From NCBI RefSeq assembly GCF_009363095.1, contig NZ_CP045295.1, forward strand, positions 3,703,501 through 3,767,500: DNA of 64,000 nucleotides. The letters run 5' to 3'. Positions 27,165 to 37,034 of this stretch are shown here, in pieces. The translations under genes and the position numbers were made by a program. The notes under the pieces are model-generated. The model was given only the letters and a program-made list of their open reading frames with translations, made no database searches and had not been told where the DNA came from. Each line of letters begins with the position of its first letter. The stretch's first letter is position 1. The stretch is from Paenibacillus cellulositrophicus. Lineage in GTDB: Bacteria; Bacillota; Bacilli; Paenibacillales; Paenibacillaceae.

Positions 27165-27480
27165 AAATTATAATCCTCCCAATATACAAAGAAATAAGTA
27201 TTGGCGCGGTAGAGGAGCTTAACCCCAAAACATACCGCTTTTGGCGCGTTCTGTATGGTATTCTTGCTGTGCCGCCCGAATTCCTGCCTCAATCCGCCAT
27301 TTTTTTATAATTTCCGAGGAAATCCCTGCAAAAAGGAGCTGCTGGGTGTCATCTAACGGAAATTTTGCGCGAAATCGGAATCATGAAACACAAAAGTCAT
27401 TCATTCCTGTTCGCTAAAAGGGCTTCACTCCACAGGCATTGAAGGCGCCCTCCGTCCCTCCGGGTACCGGAGATTTCATA
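27165..27480. other. Intergenic region mazG-hup
   Basis: 316 bp. It holds the hup promoter (27304-27331). No gene or clear terminator for yabN was found; a GC hairpin around 27455-27475 lacks a T run. Confidence 0.6.
27304..27331 (-). promoter_or_regulatory. hup promoter with palindromic spacer
   Basis: TTGCAG and TATAAA are 16 bp apart. The spacer contains ATTTCC-TC-GGAAAT, a perfect 6-bp inverted repeat. A protein bound there would block RNA polymerase, so it is an operator candidate. Confidence 0.45.
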
Positions 27481-28971
27481 TCATACCTCATTTTTGGCCC
27501 GTTGCCAAATTTTCTCCATCTCATCCAGGCTGGCTTCCTGCAGCGTTTTGCCTTCTGCGTGCAGCACATCCTCGATATAACGGAACCGGCTGACGAACTT
27601 GCGGTTCGTTCTCGACAGCGCTTCTTCCGGATCGGCATCCAGGAACCGGGCCGCGTTCGCCGCCGCGAACAGAAGGTCACCCAGCTCGCCCACCTGCTCG
27701 TCGACGCTCTGTCCCTCCGCCACGGCCTGCCGCAGCTCTCCGAGCTCCTCCTCGATCTTGTCGAATACACCCTCGATGGAATCCCAGTCGAACCCGACCT
27801 TGGATGCCTTCTTCTGAAGCTTATATGCCTTCATGAGCGCCGGCAGGTCTCTTGGAATCCCGTCCAGGGCGGACGCCTTCTCGGGCTCGATGCCTTTACG
27901 GCGTTTCTCCTCGGCCTTCATGGCATCCCAGTTCTGCAAGGCGGCTTCCGCATCCTTGGCCTTGTTCTCGCCGAACACATGCGGATGGCGGAAAATCAGC
28001 TTGTCATTCAACCCTTGAATGACGTCGAACACGCTGAAGGTGCCTTCCTCTTCCTCCATTTGCGAATGCAGCATGATTTGCAGCAGCAAATCGCCAAGCT
28101 CCTCCTGCATATGCTCAGGGTCATCGTCATCGATGGTCTCCAGCACCTCGTAGGTTTCCTCGATGAGATTTTTCCGGATCGACACATGCGTCTGTTCCCG
28201 GTCCCACGGGCAGCCCTCCGGACTACGGAGGATGCCGACGATCTCATGAAGCCGGGCGAAGGTCCGCTGGCGCAGGCTCTCGTCGTCGCTTCTAGGAACG
28301 TATACGAGCGAGAGGTTGCCATAGCCTTCGACGCGGTCCAGCTCAAACAGCGGAACCTGAAGCACCTGCTCCTCCCCTTCGACACCAAGCGCATGTCCGA
28401 CAACGACCTGGTAATCGTCAGGATAGAGCTCCATGAGGCACAGCTTCACCTCGGAAGCGGTAAACTCATCGTATACCTGCCCGATCACGGTGTGCAGCTG
28501 AGGCTGCAGCATGCTGCTGCGAATGCCGGTGGAATCGAGAAGCTGAAAGCCTTCGATCGGATCAAAGCCGAGACGGATAAAGGCTTCGTCGAGAAAGGAC
28601 TCCCCGCCCAGGATTTCAAGGGAGATCCCCTTCTGCGGGCAGTGCTCCCTCAGCAGCTGAACGGTGGATTCCGCCACCATCGGATGCCCGGGCACCGCAT
28701 AGACGATCAGGCTCTGTTCATCGCCGGCCGAAGCCAGCTCCAGCAGCCGGTCTGCGATGGAGGCGTACACCTCCGGAAACGAATCATGCGCTTCGTAGAT
28801 GTGGTCAAACGAACTGACTTCGAGCTTCAGCTCCTCCAGCATCGACATGACCGGATGCTCTTTCGTTCTGACGTAGATTTGCGATGCCTGCTGCAATGTC
28901 TTCACAATACCCATCGTCAGCCGGTCCGGGTTGCCCGAACCGAGACCGACAACCTTCAGTACTGCGCTCAT
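27481..28971 (-). CDS. yabN: Tetrapyrrole methylase/MazG nucleotide pyrophosphohydrolase fusion (YabN)
   Basis: 496 aa. An N-terminal SAM-type tetrapyrrole methylase-like domain (VVGLGSGNPDRLTMG, YAVPGHPMVAESTV) covers about 1-220. A C-terminal MazG part follows with CPWDREQTHVSIRKNLIEE, EEVLETIDDDD-like metal residues, FRHPHVFG and a second helical repeat (EELGELRQAV). MazG removes pyrophosphate from non-canonical NTPs. The role of the methylase half is unknown. The fusion is normal for this position in Bacillota. The ATG at 28971 has GGAGG upstream. Confidence 0.94.
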   Translation of the reverse strand: MSAVLKVVGLGSGNPDRLTMGIVKTLQQASQIYVRTKEHPVMSMLEELKLEVSSFDHIYEAHDSFPEVYASIADRLLELASAGDEQSLIVYAVPGHPMVAESTVQLLREHCPQKGISLEILGGESFLDEAFIRLGFDPIEGFQLLDSTGIRSSMLQPQLHTVIGQVYDEFTASEVKLCLMELYPDDYQVVVGHALGVEGEEQVLQVPLFELDRVEGYGNLSLVYVPRSDDESLRQRTFARLHEIVGILRSPEGCPWDREQTHVSIRKNLIEETYEVLETIDDDDPEHMQEELGDLLLQIMLHSQMEEEEGTFSVFDVIQGLNDKLIFRHPHVFGENKAKDAEAALQNWDAMKAEEKRRKGIEPEKASALDGIPRDLPALMKAYKLQKKASKVGFDWDSIEGVFDKIEEELGELRQAVAEGQSVDEQVGELGDLLFAAANAARFLDADPEEALSRTNRKFVSRFRYIEDVLHAEGKTLQEASLDEMEKIWQRAKNEV

Positions 28972-29190
28972 ATGTCATTCCTCCGCTCTATTTCCCATTC
29001 TTCCGGGAATGGGGCATAAATATACTATATCACGGTTTCTTTTTTAAAAGAAAACCAGAAACGCAAGGAGGGCCCCGCATGGCTCGGCCCTTTACTGAAG
29101 CTAGTTCAGCGGCTCCGTTAATCCGCCGCCTTCTATCATTCTCCCTCTATGACGGCCAAAAACAGAAGATTCCTCCGTCCCCTGCGGTTA

Positions 29191-30870
29191 TTACCGCAGC
29201 AACCGAACCCGCTTCAGTAAGGCTGTCAACGGACGGCCGATCTTCGGCAGCATCGCAAGCTCCTCTTCGGTAAGGAGCTTGGCCAGCACGGCGCCGGCGA
29301 GGAACACGGCGCCTCCGGCCGCGGCACCGGCAACACTTGCCGCGGCAGCCACGAGGCGGGCGGGCAGCCCAAGCGCGGACAGCACCGCGTCCGCCGCGAG
29401 CGCCACAGCGCCCGCCACCACGGCCATGCCGGCCAGCATCAGCGCCGGCTTGGCCAAGGCGGCACCGGCGCGAATGCGCAGGCCGGTGCTACGGGCCAGC
29501 AGCGCGATGTTGAGCGCTGCTGCCAGGAAGTGCGCGGCCACGCCGGCGATGGCCGCGCCGGTAATGCCCAGCTGCGGGACCAGCAGCAGGTTCAGCAGCG
29601 TCTTCGCCGCTGCCGCGGCCAGCAGATGCACGGCCGGCGCACGCACGATGCCGACGCCCTGCAGGAGCGCGGCTGAAATGATGCTGAGCGCGCTGCCGAC
29701 GGCGGTGAAGGCGATCCAGCGCATGACGCCGCTGCCCGCTGTGTCCTGATACAGCGCGATATTCAGGGGATCAGCCAGAATGGCAATCCCCACCGATGCG
29801 GCGAGTCCCAGCAGCCAGAACCAGCGCAGGGACAGCCGAGTACGCTCGCTCACCAGCTCGCGGTCTCCTCTCGCCTTTGCGTCCGCCAAAGCGGGGATGA
29901 ACAGCACTGACAGCGACGTGGCCAGCATCGTCACCAGCTGGACGATGGGGATGCCGCGGTTATAGATGCCGAACTGGATCATCGCCCCCGCCTCGCCGGC
30001 GCCTCCGGCTTTGAGCAGCCGCGGTACGGTAAAGCTGTCCACCATGCCGATTAAAGGCACGGCCAGTGAACCCAGACAGACGGGAATCGCGTACAACAGG
30101 ATCCGCTTCAGCAGGCTCCAGCTTCTCTCCCGCCCGGCTTGACGCGGCTGACCCGTCCGAACGGTAGACTCCTTGTGCGTCGACAAGGCAGCGCCTTCTG
30201 CGCCGGCAGAGCCACGCTGAGCCCGCCGGAACCTGCGCCAATAGCCGAGCATAACGATGAGACCTGCGGCACCACCAGCGGCCGACCCCAACAGCGCCCC
30301 TGCTGCGATGGTCTCCGGCTTCGCCCCGATCCCCGTCAGGTAAATCAGCAGCCCGATCATGACGGCGACCCGCGCACACTGCTCTGTGATCTGCGAAACG
30401 GCGGTGGGCATCATGTTTTGGTATCCCTGAAAAAAGCCTCGCATCCCGGTCATCACCGGCACGAACAGCAGCGCTAAGGACGCTGTCCGCACCGCCGGCA
30501 CGACGCTGGAATTGTCGATCCAAGTCCCGATAAACGGAGCGCAGGTGTACACGGCGGCCCCCAGGACGATGCCGAGCAGCGCCAGCAGCACCGAGGACAG
30601 CCTCATCACCCGGAGTCCTTCCCCCGTCCCCCCGACGGCTTCGTCCTCTGCGACGAATTTCGAGATCGCGGCGGGCAGGCCCGCGAGTGCGATCGTCATC
30701 ATTAATGAATAGAGCGGATATACCGTGTTATAGATGCCGAACACCGCATCCCCGCCCATGTTTTGCAGCGGAATTTTCTGCAGCGTGCCGATCAGTTTCG
30801 ACAGCACCATAGCCATGCTTAAAATCAAAGCCCCCTGCAGCATCTTCGATGCCGCACCTGTCTGTTTCAT
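29191..30870 (-). CDS. SpoVB/YabM-family polysaccharide flippase (MOP superfamily)
   Basis: About 559 aa with around 14 membrane segments. It begins MKQTGAASKMLQGALILSM and contains KIPLQNMGGDAVFGIYNTVYPLY and FFQGYQNMMPTAVSQITEQ, typical of SpoVB and YabM proteins that move lipid-linked cell-wall or cortex precursors. The ATG at 30870 (AGGGAAGAGG site) fits the family; one 13 codons upstream is possible. The C-terminal third is very rich in Ala and Gly and in GC. Which B. subtilis paralogue is equivalent cannot be settled; position matches yabM. Confidence 0.85.
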   Translation of the reverse strand: MKQTGAASKMLQGALILSMAMVLSKLIGTLQKIPLQNMGGDAVFGIYNTVYPLYSLMMTIALAGLPAAISKFVAEDEAVGGTGEGLRVMRLSSVLLALLGIVLGAAVYTCAPFIGTWIDNSSVVPAVRTASLALLFVPVMTGMRGFFQGYQNMMPTAVSQITEQCARVAVMIGLLIYLTGIGAKPETIAAGALLGSAAGGAAGLIVMLGYWRRFRRAQRGSAGAEGAALSTHKESTVRTGQPRQAGRERSWSLLKRILLYAIPVCLGSLAVPLIGMVDSFTVPRLLKAGGAGEAGAMIQFGIYNRGIPIVQLVTMLATSLSVLFIPALADAKARGDRELVSERTRLSLRWFWLLGLAASVGIAILADPLNIALYQDTAGSGVMRWIAFTAVGSALSIISAALLQGVGIVRAPAVHLLAAAAAKTLLNLLLVPQLGITGAAIAGVAAHFLAAALNIALLARSTGLRIRAGAALAKPALMLAGMAVVAGAVALAADAVLSALGLPARLVAAAASVAGAAAGGAVFLAGAVLAKLLTEEELAMLPKIGRPLTALLKRVRLLR

Positions 30871-30969
30871 CCTCTTCCCTACTTTTTGCCCGGATTCAAC
30901 CTCGGTCATTTGGCGTTGCTTCCGTTTTTTCGATACGAATATACCTATTATACCTGAGGAGAGCGGACA

Positions 30970-31020
30970 CAAAAAACTCCCGCCTTCATTCCCGGGTCAT
31001 CCGTGAATAAGAAGGGGGAG
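30970..31020 (-). terminator. Terminator of spoVT
   Basis: A long imperfect stem (CTCCCGCCTTCATTC with GAATAAGAAGGGGGAG) is followed by six T residues on the minus strand. Confidence 0.82.
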
Positions 31021-31059
31021 CTTCGGGTGCTCGAGGAAGAGCCGTACCGGGCTGCCGGA

Positions 31060-31602
31060 TTACTGCTCCATTTGCTTGCCAAGAAAAGCAGCGGCTGTCT
31101 CGGACATTTTGACTTCCAGCTGCGACATCTTGGTCGCTTCGTCCTTGCTCAGCAGGATCACTGAACCAATTGGATCTCCGCCGGAAATGATCGGCGCGAC
31201 CACAAAGGAGGACAGGTTCTCCTGATGGTCCTTGCTGATTTCGTAGCTGCCTTGGTTTGTTTCCAGCAGCGTCTTGCGGCTGTCCATGCAGTTCTCGATC
31301 AGGGATCCGATCGGTTTCTCCAAGTATTCCTTCTTGGAACCGCCTGCAACGGCGATGAAGGTATCGCGGTCGGAAATGATCGTGATGTGTCCGGTACCTT
31401 CATACAGCGATTCCGCATATTCCTTGGCGAAGTCGCCCAGCTCGCCGATCGGGGAATACTTCTTCAGAATGACTTCACCATCACGGTCTACAAAAATTTC
31501 AAGCGGATCTCCTTCACGGATACGCAGTGTACGTCTGATTTCTTTTGGGATGACCACTCTGCCCAGGTCATCGATACGGCGGACTATTCCAGTAGCTTTC
31601 AT
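31060..31602 (-). CDS. spoVT: Stage V sporulation protein T
   Basis: 180 aa transcription factor of the forespore, acting late on sigma-G genes. The N-terminal swapped-hairpin domain (MKATGIVRRIDDLGRVVIPK, residues 1-50) is almost identical to that of AbrB in this window. A GAF-like C-terminal domain follows (SFVVAPIISGGDPIGSV). The ATG at 31602 is preferred because it matches the family; an ATG two codons upstream is possible. A sigma-G-like promoter lies at 31697-31727. Confidence 0.96.
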   Translation of the reverse strand: MKATGIVRRIDDLGRVVIPKEIRRTLRIREGDPLEIFVDRDGEVILKKYSPIGELGDFAKEYAESLYEGTGHITIISDRDTFIAVAGGSKKEYLEKPIGSLIENCMDSRKTLLETNQGSYEISKDHQENLSSFVVAPIISGGDPIGSVILLSKDEATKMSQLEVKMSETAAAFLGKQMEQ

Positions 31603-31696
31603 TAACATGTTGCCCCGCTTTCTAGAGAAGATTTTTCAACTACTGTTCTTATGGGAAGAGGTGAGTCCCAGGAATATAAGTTGTGATATCTGCCCA

Positions 31697-31727
31697 TAGT
31701 ATTCATCCATTCCCAATTCCTTATACA
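31697..31727 (-). promoter_or_regulatory. Sigma-G/F-like promoter of spoVT
   Basis: TGTATA and AATACTA are 18 bp apart, close to the forespore consensus GHATR-N18-CATHHTA. B. subtilis spoVT is transcribed by sigma-G. Confidence 0.55.
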
Positions 31728-31784
31728 TGATGTTGGAACTATTAGTTGCGGTTGTTCTGCACATTTTATCCAGCTCATTGATGC

Positions 31785-31812
31785 AAAAAAAGACGCGGGT
31801 CTGGCCCGCGCC
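31785..31812 (-). terminator. Terminator of the prsA-like gene
   Basis: CGCGGG and CCCGCG arms with a 5-base loop, followed by seven T residues on the minus strand. Confidence 0.9.
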
Positions 31813-31847
31813 TTCCTTCCTGCACACGATTCAATGCGGAATATGGA

Positions 31848-32972
31848 TTATTTGCCCGATCCCTCTCCGGGCTCGGTTACCTTTTCTTCAAAAGTAGTCG
31901 TACCTTTATCGCTGGTTTTGGCATCTCCGCTGCTTTTGCCTTCCGTGCCGCTGCCGGACGTTCCCGTTCCGGTTGTTCCTGTGCCGCTCTTGGACGTATC
32001 CGCCGTTTTCGGCAGATCAATCTTCTTGATGATCTTCGTCAGGTCATTCTGCATAAACTGATCGATCTTCGATGCGCCCAAGTTGCTCCGGATCATTTCT
32101 TTCTGATCGTTCGTCAGCTTGTCATAAGGCGTGTCCTTGCGGGAGTCGACCTTGATAATGCTGTATCCAAGATTGGATTCGACGGGAGCACTGATTTTGT
32201 TCAGTGGAAGGGTCAGCACCTGCTCCTTGAACTCCTGCACGCTCCACTGTCCAACGGTAAAGTCTTTGTAGACGCCGCCATTGTCCTTGGAGGAGGAATC
32301 ATCCGAGTACTTTTTGGCCAGCTCGGCAAAATCTCCCCCTTTGTCCAGCTGCGATTTGACGTCTTTGGCAATCTTCAGCGCATCTTCCTTGGTGCGCTCC
32401 TTGTTATTCGAATCGGTCAGCCCGATCAAAATATGATGCACCGTGGCTACCATGAAATCCTGCTTGTTGGCCTCATACTGCTTCTTGATGTCGTCTTCGG
32501 TCACTTTGGCGTTCATATCCTCCATGACCGTCATAACCTGCACCAAATATTGCTTGAGCTCGTCCTCTTTGAGCTTCTGGTCGCCCAGCAGCTGCTTGAA
32601 CTGGTCATCGCCCACCTGTTTCTTCATTTGGTCGATTTGCTGGCCGGCCTTTTTCTCGCCTTCCTTCTTGGCATCGTCCGTAGCCTTGCCGCTCAAATAT
32701 TTAAAAGCAATTTTTTGCTTCACCAAATAATCCTGGAAATCGGCCATGTCCATAAATTGGGCATACTCCGGAGACATAAAGGTCATGATTTTTTTCTGCG
32801 TCTCAAATTCATTCTCCGTAATCTCTCCGCCTTCATAGGTTGCCACCGTTTTACTGGCATCCTTCTCTTTATCGGAGCCGCCTTTCTCGCAGGCTGCCAG
32901 CACGGAAAGGGTCAGTACGCACACCAAAGTCAGCAGAATTCCTCTCCATGCTTTTTTCTTATTGAACAACAT
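31848..32972 (-). CDS. prsA: PrsA-like peptidyl-prolyl isomerase lipoprotein
   Basis: 374 aa secreted foldase. A signal peptide ends in the lipobox VLAAC with lipidated Cys28. A SurA-like N-domain and a parvulin domain (about 195-295, HHILIGLTDSN, DNGGVYKDF) follow. The tail from about 330 is a Gly/Ser/Thr-rich linker (SGTGTTGTGTSGSGTEG) that could span the wall. It starts inside the last 14 bases of mfd with AAGGAGG upstream, so it is coupled to mfd. Gene symbol is by family; other PrsA paralogues may exist elsewhere. Confidence 0.9.
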   Translation of the reverse strand: MLFNKKKAWRGILLTLVCVLTLSVLAACEKGGSDKEKDASKTVATYEGGEITENEFETQKKIMTFMSPEYAQFMDMADFQDYLVKQKIAFKYLSGKATDDAKKEGEKKAGQQIDQMKKQVGDDQFKQLLGDQKLKEDELKQYLVQVMTVMEDMNAKVTEDDIKKQYEANKQDFMVATVHHILIGLTDSNNKERTKEDALKIAKDVKSQLDKGGDFAELAKKYSDDSSSKDNGGVYKDFTVGQWSVQEFKEQVLTLPLNKISAPVESNLGYSIIKVDSRKDTPYDKLTNDQKEMIRSNLGASKIDQFMQNDLTKIIKKIDLPKTADTSKSGTGTTGTGTSGSGTEGKSSGDAKTSDKGTTTFEEKVTEPGEGSGK

Positions 32973-35900
32973 CCTGAAGTTCCTCCTTCGATTTGAACAG
33001 CTCACGGATCGCTTCCAAGAATTGTTCCAGCAGATCGAGCAGCTGCTTGTCATCAAGCCCCTTGCCTTTGATTCGGATCGTCATTTGAGCATCCTGCTCA
33101 AATTGTACACGTCTCTCGAAGCGATTGCCAACTTGTGCAAGCTTCGCGGTGCTGACGGCCTTTTCCTGCCCCTCGTAAAATTTGAGGATCAGATCATCCC
33201 CACGGCGGTTGATGGAGTCGATGCCGTACATCTTGCCGTATACCTTCAGCCGGGCGACGGTCAGCAGGTTCGTTACCGCCTCCGGCAACTCCCCAAAGCG
33301 GTCCAGCAGCTCATCCTCCAGCTCTTTCCCGTCGTCGAACGAAGAAACTGCCGCCACTTTCTTATAAATTTCAATTTTTTGAATGCTGTCATAAATGTAC
33401 TCGGACGGCAAATACGCATCAATGCCGATATCGAGCGCGGTATTCCACGTCTTCTCCGGTTCGACCTTTTCTCCGAGAACGGACACCTTCCGCTTCTGGA
33501 TTTCCTCGGCAAGCATTTGCGAGTACAGGTCGAAGCCGACGGAGGCAATGAACCCGTGCTGCTCCGCACCGAGCAGGTTCCCCGCTCCGCGGATCGCCAG
33601 GTCGCGCATCGCGATTTTGAAGCCGGAGCCGAGCTCCGTAAACTCCTTGATCGACTGCAGGCGTTTCTCCGCCACCTCGGTCAGCACCTTATCCCGCTGG
33701 TACGTAAAGTACGCATACGCAATCCGGTTGGAGCGTCCGACACGGCCGCGCAGCTGATAGAGCTGGGACAGGCCCATTTTGTCAGCATCATGCACGATGA
33801 GCGTATTTACGTTCGGAATATCGACGCCTGTCTCGATAATGCTCGTGCTGACAAGGACGTCGTATTCCCCGTCCAGAAAGTCGAGAATCGTCTTCTCCAG
33901 CTCCGTCTCCGACATTTGCCCGTGGCCCACTCCAACCTTGGCCTCCGGCACCAGCGCCGAAATTTGGGCGGCCATTTCATGAATGCCTTGAACGCGGTTG
34001 TACAGATAATACACCTGACCGCCGCGGGCGAGCTCCCGTTCGATGGCCTCCCGCACCAGCGTCTGGCTGTATTCCACGACATACGTCTGCACAGGGAAAC
34101 GGTTTTCCGGCGGCGTCTCGATGACAGACAGATCCCGGACTCCCAGCATGGACATATGCAGCGTCCGCGGAATCGGCGTCGCCGTCAGGGTCAGCACATC
34201 GACATTCGTCTTCAGACGCTTCAGCTTCTCCTTATGCGTCACACCGAACCGCTGCTCCTCGTCCACAATCAGGAGGCCCAGATCCTTGAACACCAGATCC
34301 TGGGACAACAAGCGGTGCGTGCCGATTACGACGTCGACCGTCCCCTGGCGGATTCCCTTGATCGTCTCGTTCTGCTCTTTCCGCGAACGGAACCGGCTCA
34401 GCACCTGGATGTTCATCGGATATCCCGAGAACCGCTCCCGGAACGTCTCATAATGCTGCTGCGCCAGAATCGTCGTCGGCACAAGAACGGCCACCTGCTT
34501 GCCTTCCATGGCAGCCTTGAACGCCGCGCGGATCGCCACTTCGGTCTTGCCGTAGCCTACGTCTCCGCACAGCAGCCGATCCATCGGACGGTTCCGCTCC
34601 ATATCCTTCTTGATCTCTTCGATCGCCCGCAGCTGATCGCGTGTCTCATCGTAAGGGAACATTTCCTCGAATTCCTGCTGCTCGGTCGTATCCTTCTCAA
34701 AGCCGTATCCCGGCGTCGACTGCCGCTCGGCGTACAGCTTGATCAAATCGTCGGCGATGTCCTGTACCGAAGAGCGGACTTTATTTTTAACGCGTGTCCA
34801 CTCGTTGCCGCCCAGCTTGTATATCTTCGGCTCCTTTTCCTCTGAACCGACGTATTTCTGAATGAGATCGATCTGTTCGATCGGTACAGACAGCTTGTCG
34901 CCGCCGGCATACAGGATATGCATATAGTCCTTGTGGATGCCGTTGATTTCCAGCGTGCCGATACCCATATACTTACCGATGCCGTGGTTTTGATGGACGA
35001 CATAATCGCCGACCTTCAGCTCGGTATAGCTCTTGATGCGCTCGGCGTTATCAATGTTTTTGCCCAGCTTGCGGATCTTCCGCTGCTTCTGGGAGAACAT
35101 TTCGCCCTCGGTAATTACCGCCAGATGAATGGACGGCATCTCAAAGCCCGTCTGCAAATTACCCTGCAGCATGATCGGTTCCTCGATGTTGTAATCCTGG
35201 AGCACCCGCCGCATCCGGTCGAGTCGTTCGTCGCTGCTGGCAAGCATCATCACCTGAACCCCGGACTTATGCCAGCGGTCCATTTCCGCTTTCAGCACGT
35301 TCATCTGCCCATGGAAATCCTGCATCCCCCGGCTGATAAAGTTCAGAATATTCTGAGGCTGGGTATGCGGAACCTGACGCAGGAAAATCGACATGAATAT
35401 CGTCTGGAACGGACGCTGGTACAGTATCTCGTCGCCGTCAACGGACAAATGCAGCTGCGGCAGCGTCTTTCCGTTCTGCAGCAGATGCAAGTTCCACTCG
35501 GATTCGTCACGCTCCAGCTGTTTGGCCGTTTCAAGAAGGCGCGCCGGCTCGTCGAGAACGAGGACGGTGTCCTTGTGTAAATAGTCGTACAGCGTCTTGT
35601 GCTCCGGATAGAGCAGAGAGATATATTTATAGATTTCCGGAAAATAGACATGCTCGCGAAGAAGCTCCATCTCCCGTTTCATTTCTTCCGTTAGACGCAG
35701 CTTCGCCTGCCGGTCGGTCATCTTGCCAAGCTGCTCTTCCAGCAGTTGAGCGGTGGCTGCAGCTGCCTGCTCCAGCCTCTGGTGATCGGCGATGATCTCC
35801 TTGCAGGGCGTAATGGTGACTTCCTTAACTTTATCGATTGACCGCTGATCGGACGGGTCAAACGTGCGAATCGAATCGATTTCGTCGTCAAACAGCTCGA

Positions 35901-36483
35901 CGCGGTAGGCCAATAAGGAGGTCATCGGGTAAAAGTCGATAATTCCTCCGCGTACGCTCATTTCGCCCTTGCCTTCGACCCGTTCTACCCGTTCGTATCC
36001 CATTTCGATCATTTGGGCCAGGAAAGCTTGGGCGTCCAGTGTGCCGCCATCCTGAATCACAATTTGGGCTTTGGCCATCACTTCCGGGGCAGGCAGAAAC
36101 CGGCGCACACCCGAAAACGGTGCCACCACAATGCCCGAAAACCCCTGCGCGCACTTCATCAGCACATCAATACGCTGCGCAAGGGTCTCTGGACTGGATA
36201 CCGCGGATTCGGCTGCCACCAGCTCATTGGCCGGATACAGCAGCACACGGTCTGGTGAAAGCGCTTCCTGTAAATCCTCCGCGATTTTCTGGGCGGAAAA
36301 CATGTTGTGAGTGACGACGAGCATCGGGCGTTTGATTTCTTCAAACAGTGCCGACAGCATAACCTGACGCGCGGACCCCGATAACCCGGAAACGAGCTGT
36401 TCCTTCATACCGGCCGATAACCCGGCGGTAATCGACTTTAAATCCGGATCTTTAGAGAAAGCTTCTATAAGTGCATGTAACAA
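32959..36483 (-). CDS. mfd: Transcription-repair coupling factor Mfd
   Basis: About 1174 aa. Mfd removes RNA polymerase stalled at lesions and recruits UvrA. In order: UvrB-like domains (SGLSGSARQVM, LYPANELVAAE), an RNA polymerase-interacting domain (VGDYVVHQNHGIGKYMGI), RecG-like helicase domains with Walker A CGDVGYGKTEVA and DEEQRFGV, the TPIPRTLHMSM motif, and a C-terminal autoinhibitory domain. The likely start is TTG at 36483 (GAGAGGTG site 6 bases ahead); a GTG three codons upstream has no spacing for a ribosome site. Confidence 0.97.
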   Translation of the reverse strand: MLHALIEAFSKDPDLKSITAGLSAGMKEQLVSGLSGSARQVMLSALFEEIKRPMLVVTHNMFSAQKIAEDLQEALSPDRVLLYPANELVAAESAVSSPETLAQRIDVLMKCAQGFSGIVVAPFSGVRRFLPAPEVMAKAQIVIQDGGTLDAQAFLAQMIEMGYERVERVEGKGEMSVRGGIIDFYPMTSLLAYRVELFDDEIDSIRTFDPSDQRSIDKVKEVTITPCKEIIADHQRLEQAAAATAQLLEEQLGKMTDRQAKLRLTEEMKREMELLREHVYFPEIYKYISLLYPEHKTLYDYLHKDTVLVLDEPARLLETAKQLERDESEWNLHLLQNGKTLPQLHLSVDGDEILYQRPFQTIFMSIFLRQVPHTQPQNILNFISRGMQDFHGQMNVLKAEMDRWHKSGVQVMMLASSDERLDRMRRVLQDYNIEEPIMLQGNLQTGFEMPSIHLAVITEGEMFSQKQRKIRKLGKNIDNAERIKSYTELKVGDYVVHQNHGIGKYMGIGTLEINGIHKDYMHILYAGGDKLSVPIEQIDLIQKYVGSEEKEPKIYKLGGNEWTRVKNKVRSSVQDIADDLIKLYAERQSTPGYGFEKDTTEQQEFEEMFPYDETRDQLRAIEEIKKDMERNRPMDRLLCGDVGYGKTEVAIRAAFKAAMEGKQVAVLVPTTILAQQHYETFRERFSGYPMNIQVLSRFRSRKEQNETIKGIRQGTVDVVIGTHRLLSQDLVFKDLGLLIVDEEQRFGVTHKEKLKRLKTNVDVLTLTATPIPRTLHMSMLGVRDLSVIETPPENRFPVQTYVVEYSQTLVREAIERELARGGQVYYLYNRVQGIHEMAAQISALVPEAKVGVGHGQMSETELEKTILDFLDGEYDVLVSTSIIETGVDIPNVNTLIVHDADKMGLSQLYQLRGRVGRSNRIAYAYFTYQRDKVLTEVAEKRLQSIKEFTELGSGFKIAMRDLAIRGAGNLLGAEQHGFIASVGFDLYSQMLAEEIQKRKVSVLGEKVEPEKTWNTALDIGIDAYLPSEYIYDSIQKIEIYKKVAAVSSFDDGKELEDELLDRFGELPEAVTNLLTVARLKVYGKMYGIDSINRRGDDLILKFYEGQEKAVSTAKLAQVGNRFERRVQFEQDAQMTIRIKGKGLDDKQLLDLLEQFLEAIRELFKSKEELQDVVQ

Positions 36484-36723
36484 AGGGGGCACCTCTCTTA
36501 TGCTTACTTGTTATCTTTTGGATGGTAGATTGAATTTTACCATAAAATACCTGACTGCGGTGATTTTTCGCTGTGCTTCATTAAAATATATCTACCGGCT
36601 GCGGACATCCCCTTGTCTTAGGAGACTGGACAAAAGGAATACCCAAAAGAAGCCTCAGCAGCACTGCCAAGGCCCTTCCATTCACGGTATCTGTCCGCTT
36701 TATTCGCGGTTCCGCGCACAGCA

Positions 36724-36954
36724 TTATTGAAGCGGGTTTGCCAACAGGCTCAGCTCCGGATTGTTCTCCAGCGCTTCTCTGCAGTAATCGCAGATCACTT
36801 TGACCGTTACGTCGCCGCTTAAATCATACGCTATTATATCTCTACGTTCTGCCGGGGTCAAGGAATGGAACCCCAGCTGGGCGTCGGTAACCAGGGACGA
36901 ATCTATTTTTCCGAGCGGCGTGCGGCAGTGCCGGCAAATATAATTTATTGCCAT
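36724..36954 (-). CDS. fin: Anti-sigma-F factor Fin (YabK)
   Basis: 76 aa zinc-ribbon-like protein with CRHC (residues 7-10) and CDYC (residues 55-58). Fin is made in the forespore and inhibits sigma-F to help the switch to sigma-G. It contains LGFHSLTPAERRDIIAYD. The ATG at 36954 has CAGGAGG upstream. It lies between pth and mfd as in B. subtilis. With gin at 59 kb, the window holds two anti-sigma factors of the forespore programme. Confidence 0.94.
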   Translation of the reverse strand: MAINYICRHCRTPLGKIDSSLVTDAQLGFHSLTPAERRDIIAYDLSGDVTVKVICDYCREALENNPELSLLANPLQ

Positions 36955-37034
36955 CTATATGCCTCCTGAAAGTCGTTTATACTTCAGTATGCCCGAAAAA
37001 ACGTTCGTTTAGCCCCCGGTTCCTGCCCCCGAGA

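Noticed and set aside
29080..29273. Plus-strand ORF starting ATG with AAGGAGGG upstream, antisense to the end of the flippase gene
   Set aside because: The apparent ribosome site is part of a GC inverted repeat after the flippase gene; the 64-residue product is low in complexity and has no promoter.
31636..31827. 63-codon minus-strand ORF between prsA and spoVT
   Set aside because: It starts inside the prsA terminator and runs over the spoVT promoter; no ribosome site.
36500..36730. 76-codon plus-strand ORF between fin and mfd
   Set aside because: No ribosome site or promoter, and the residue composition is typical of non-coding DNA.
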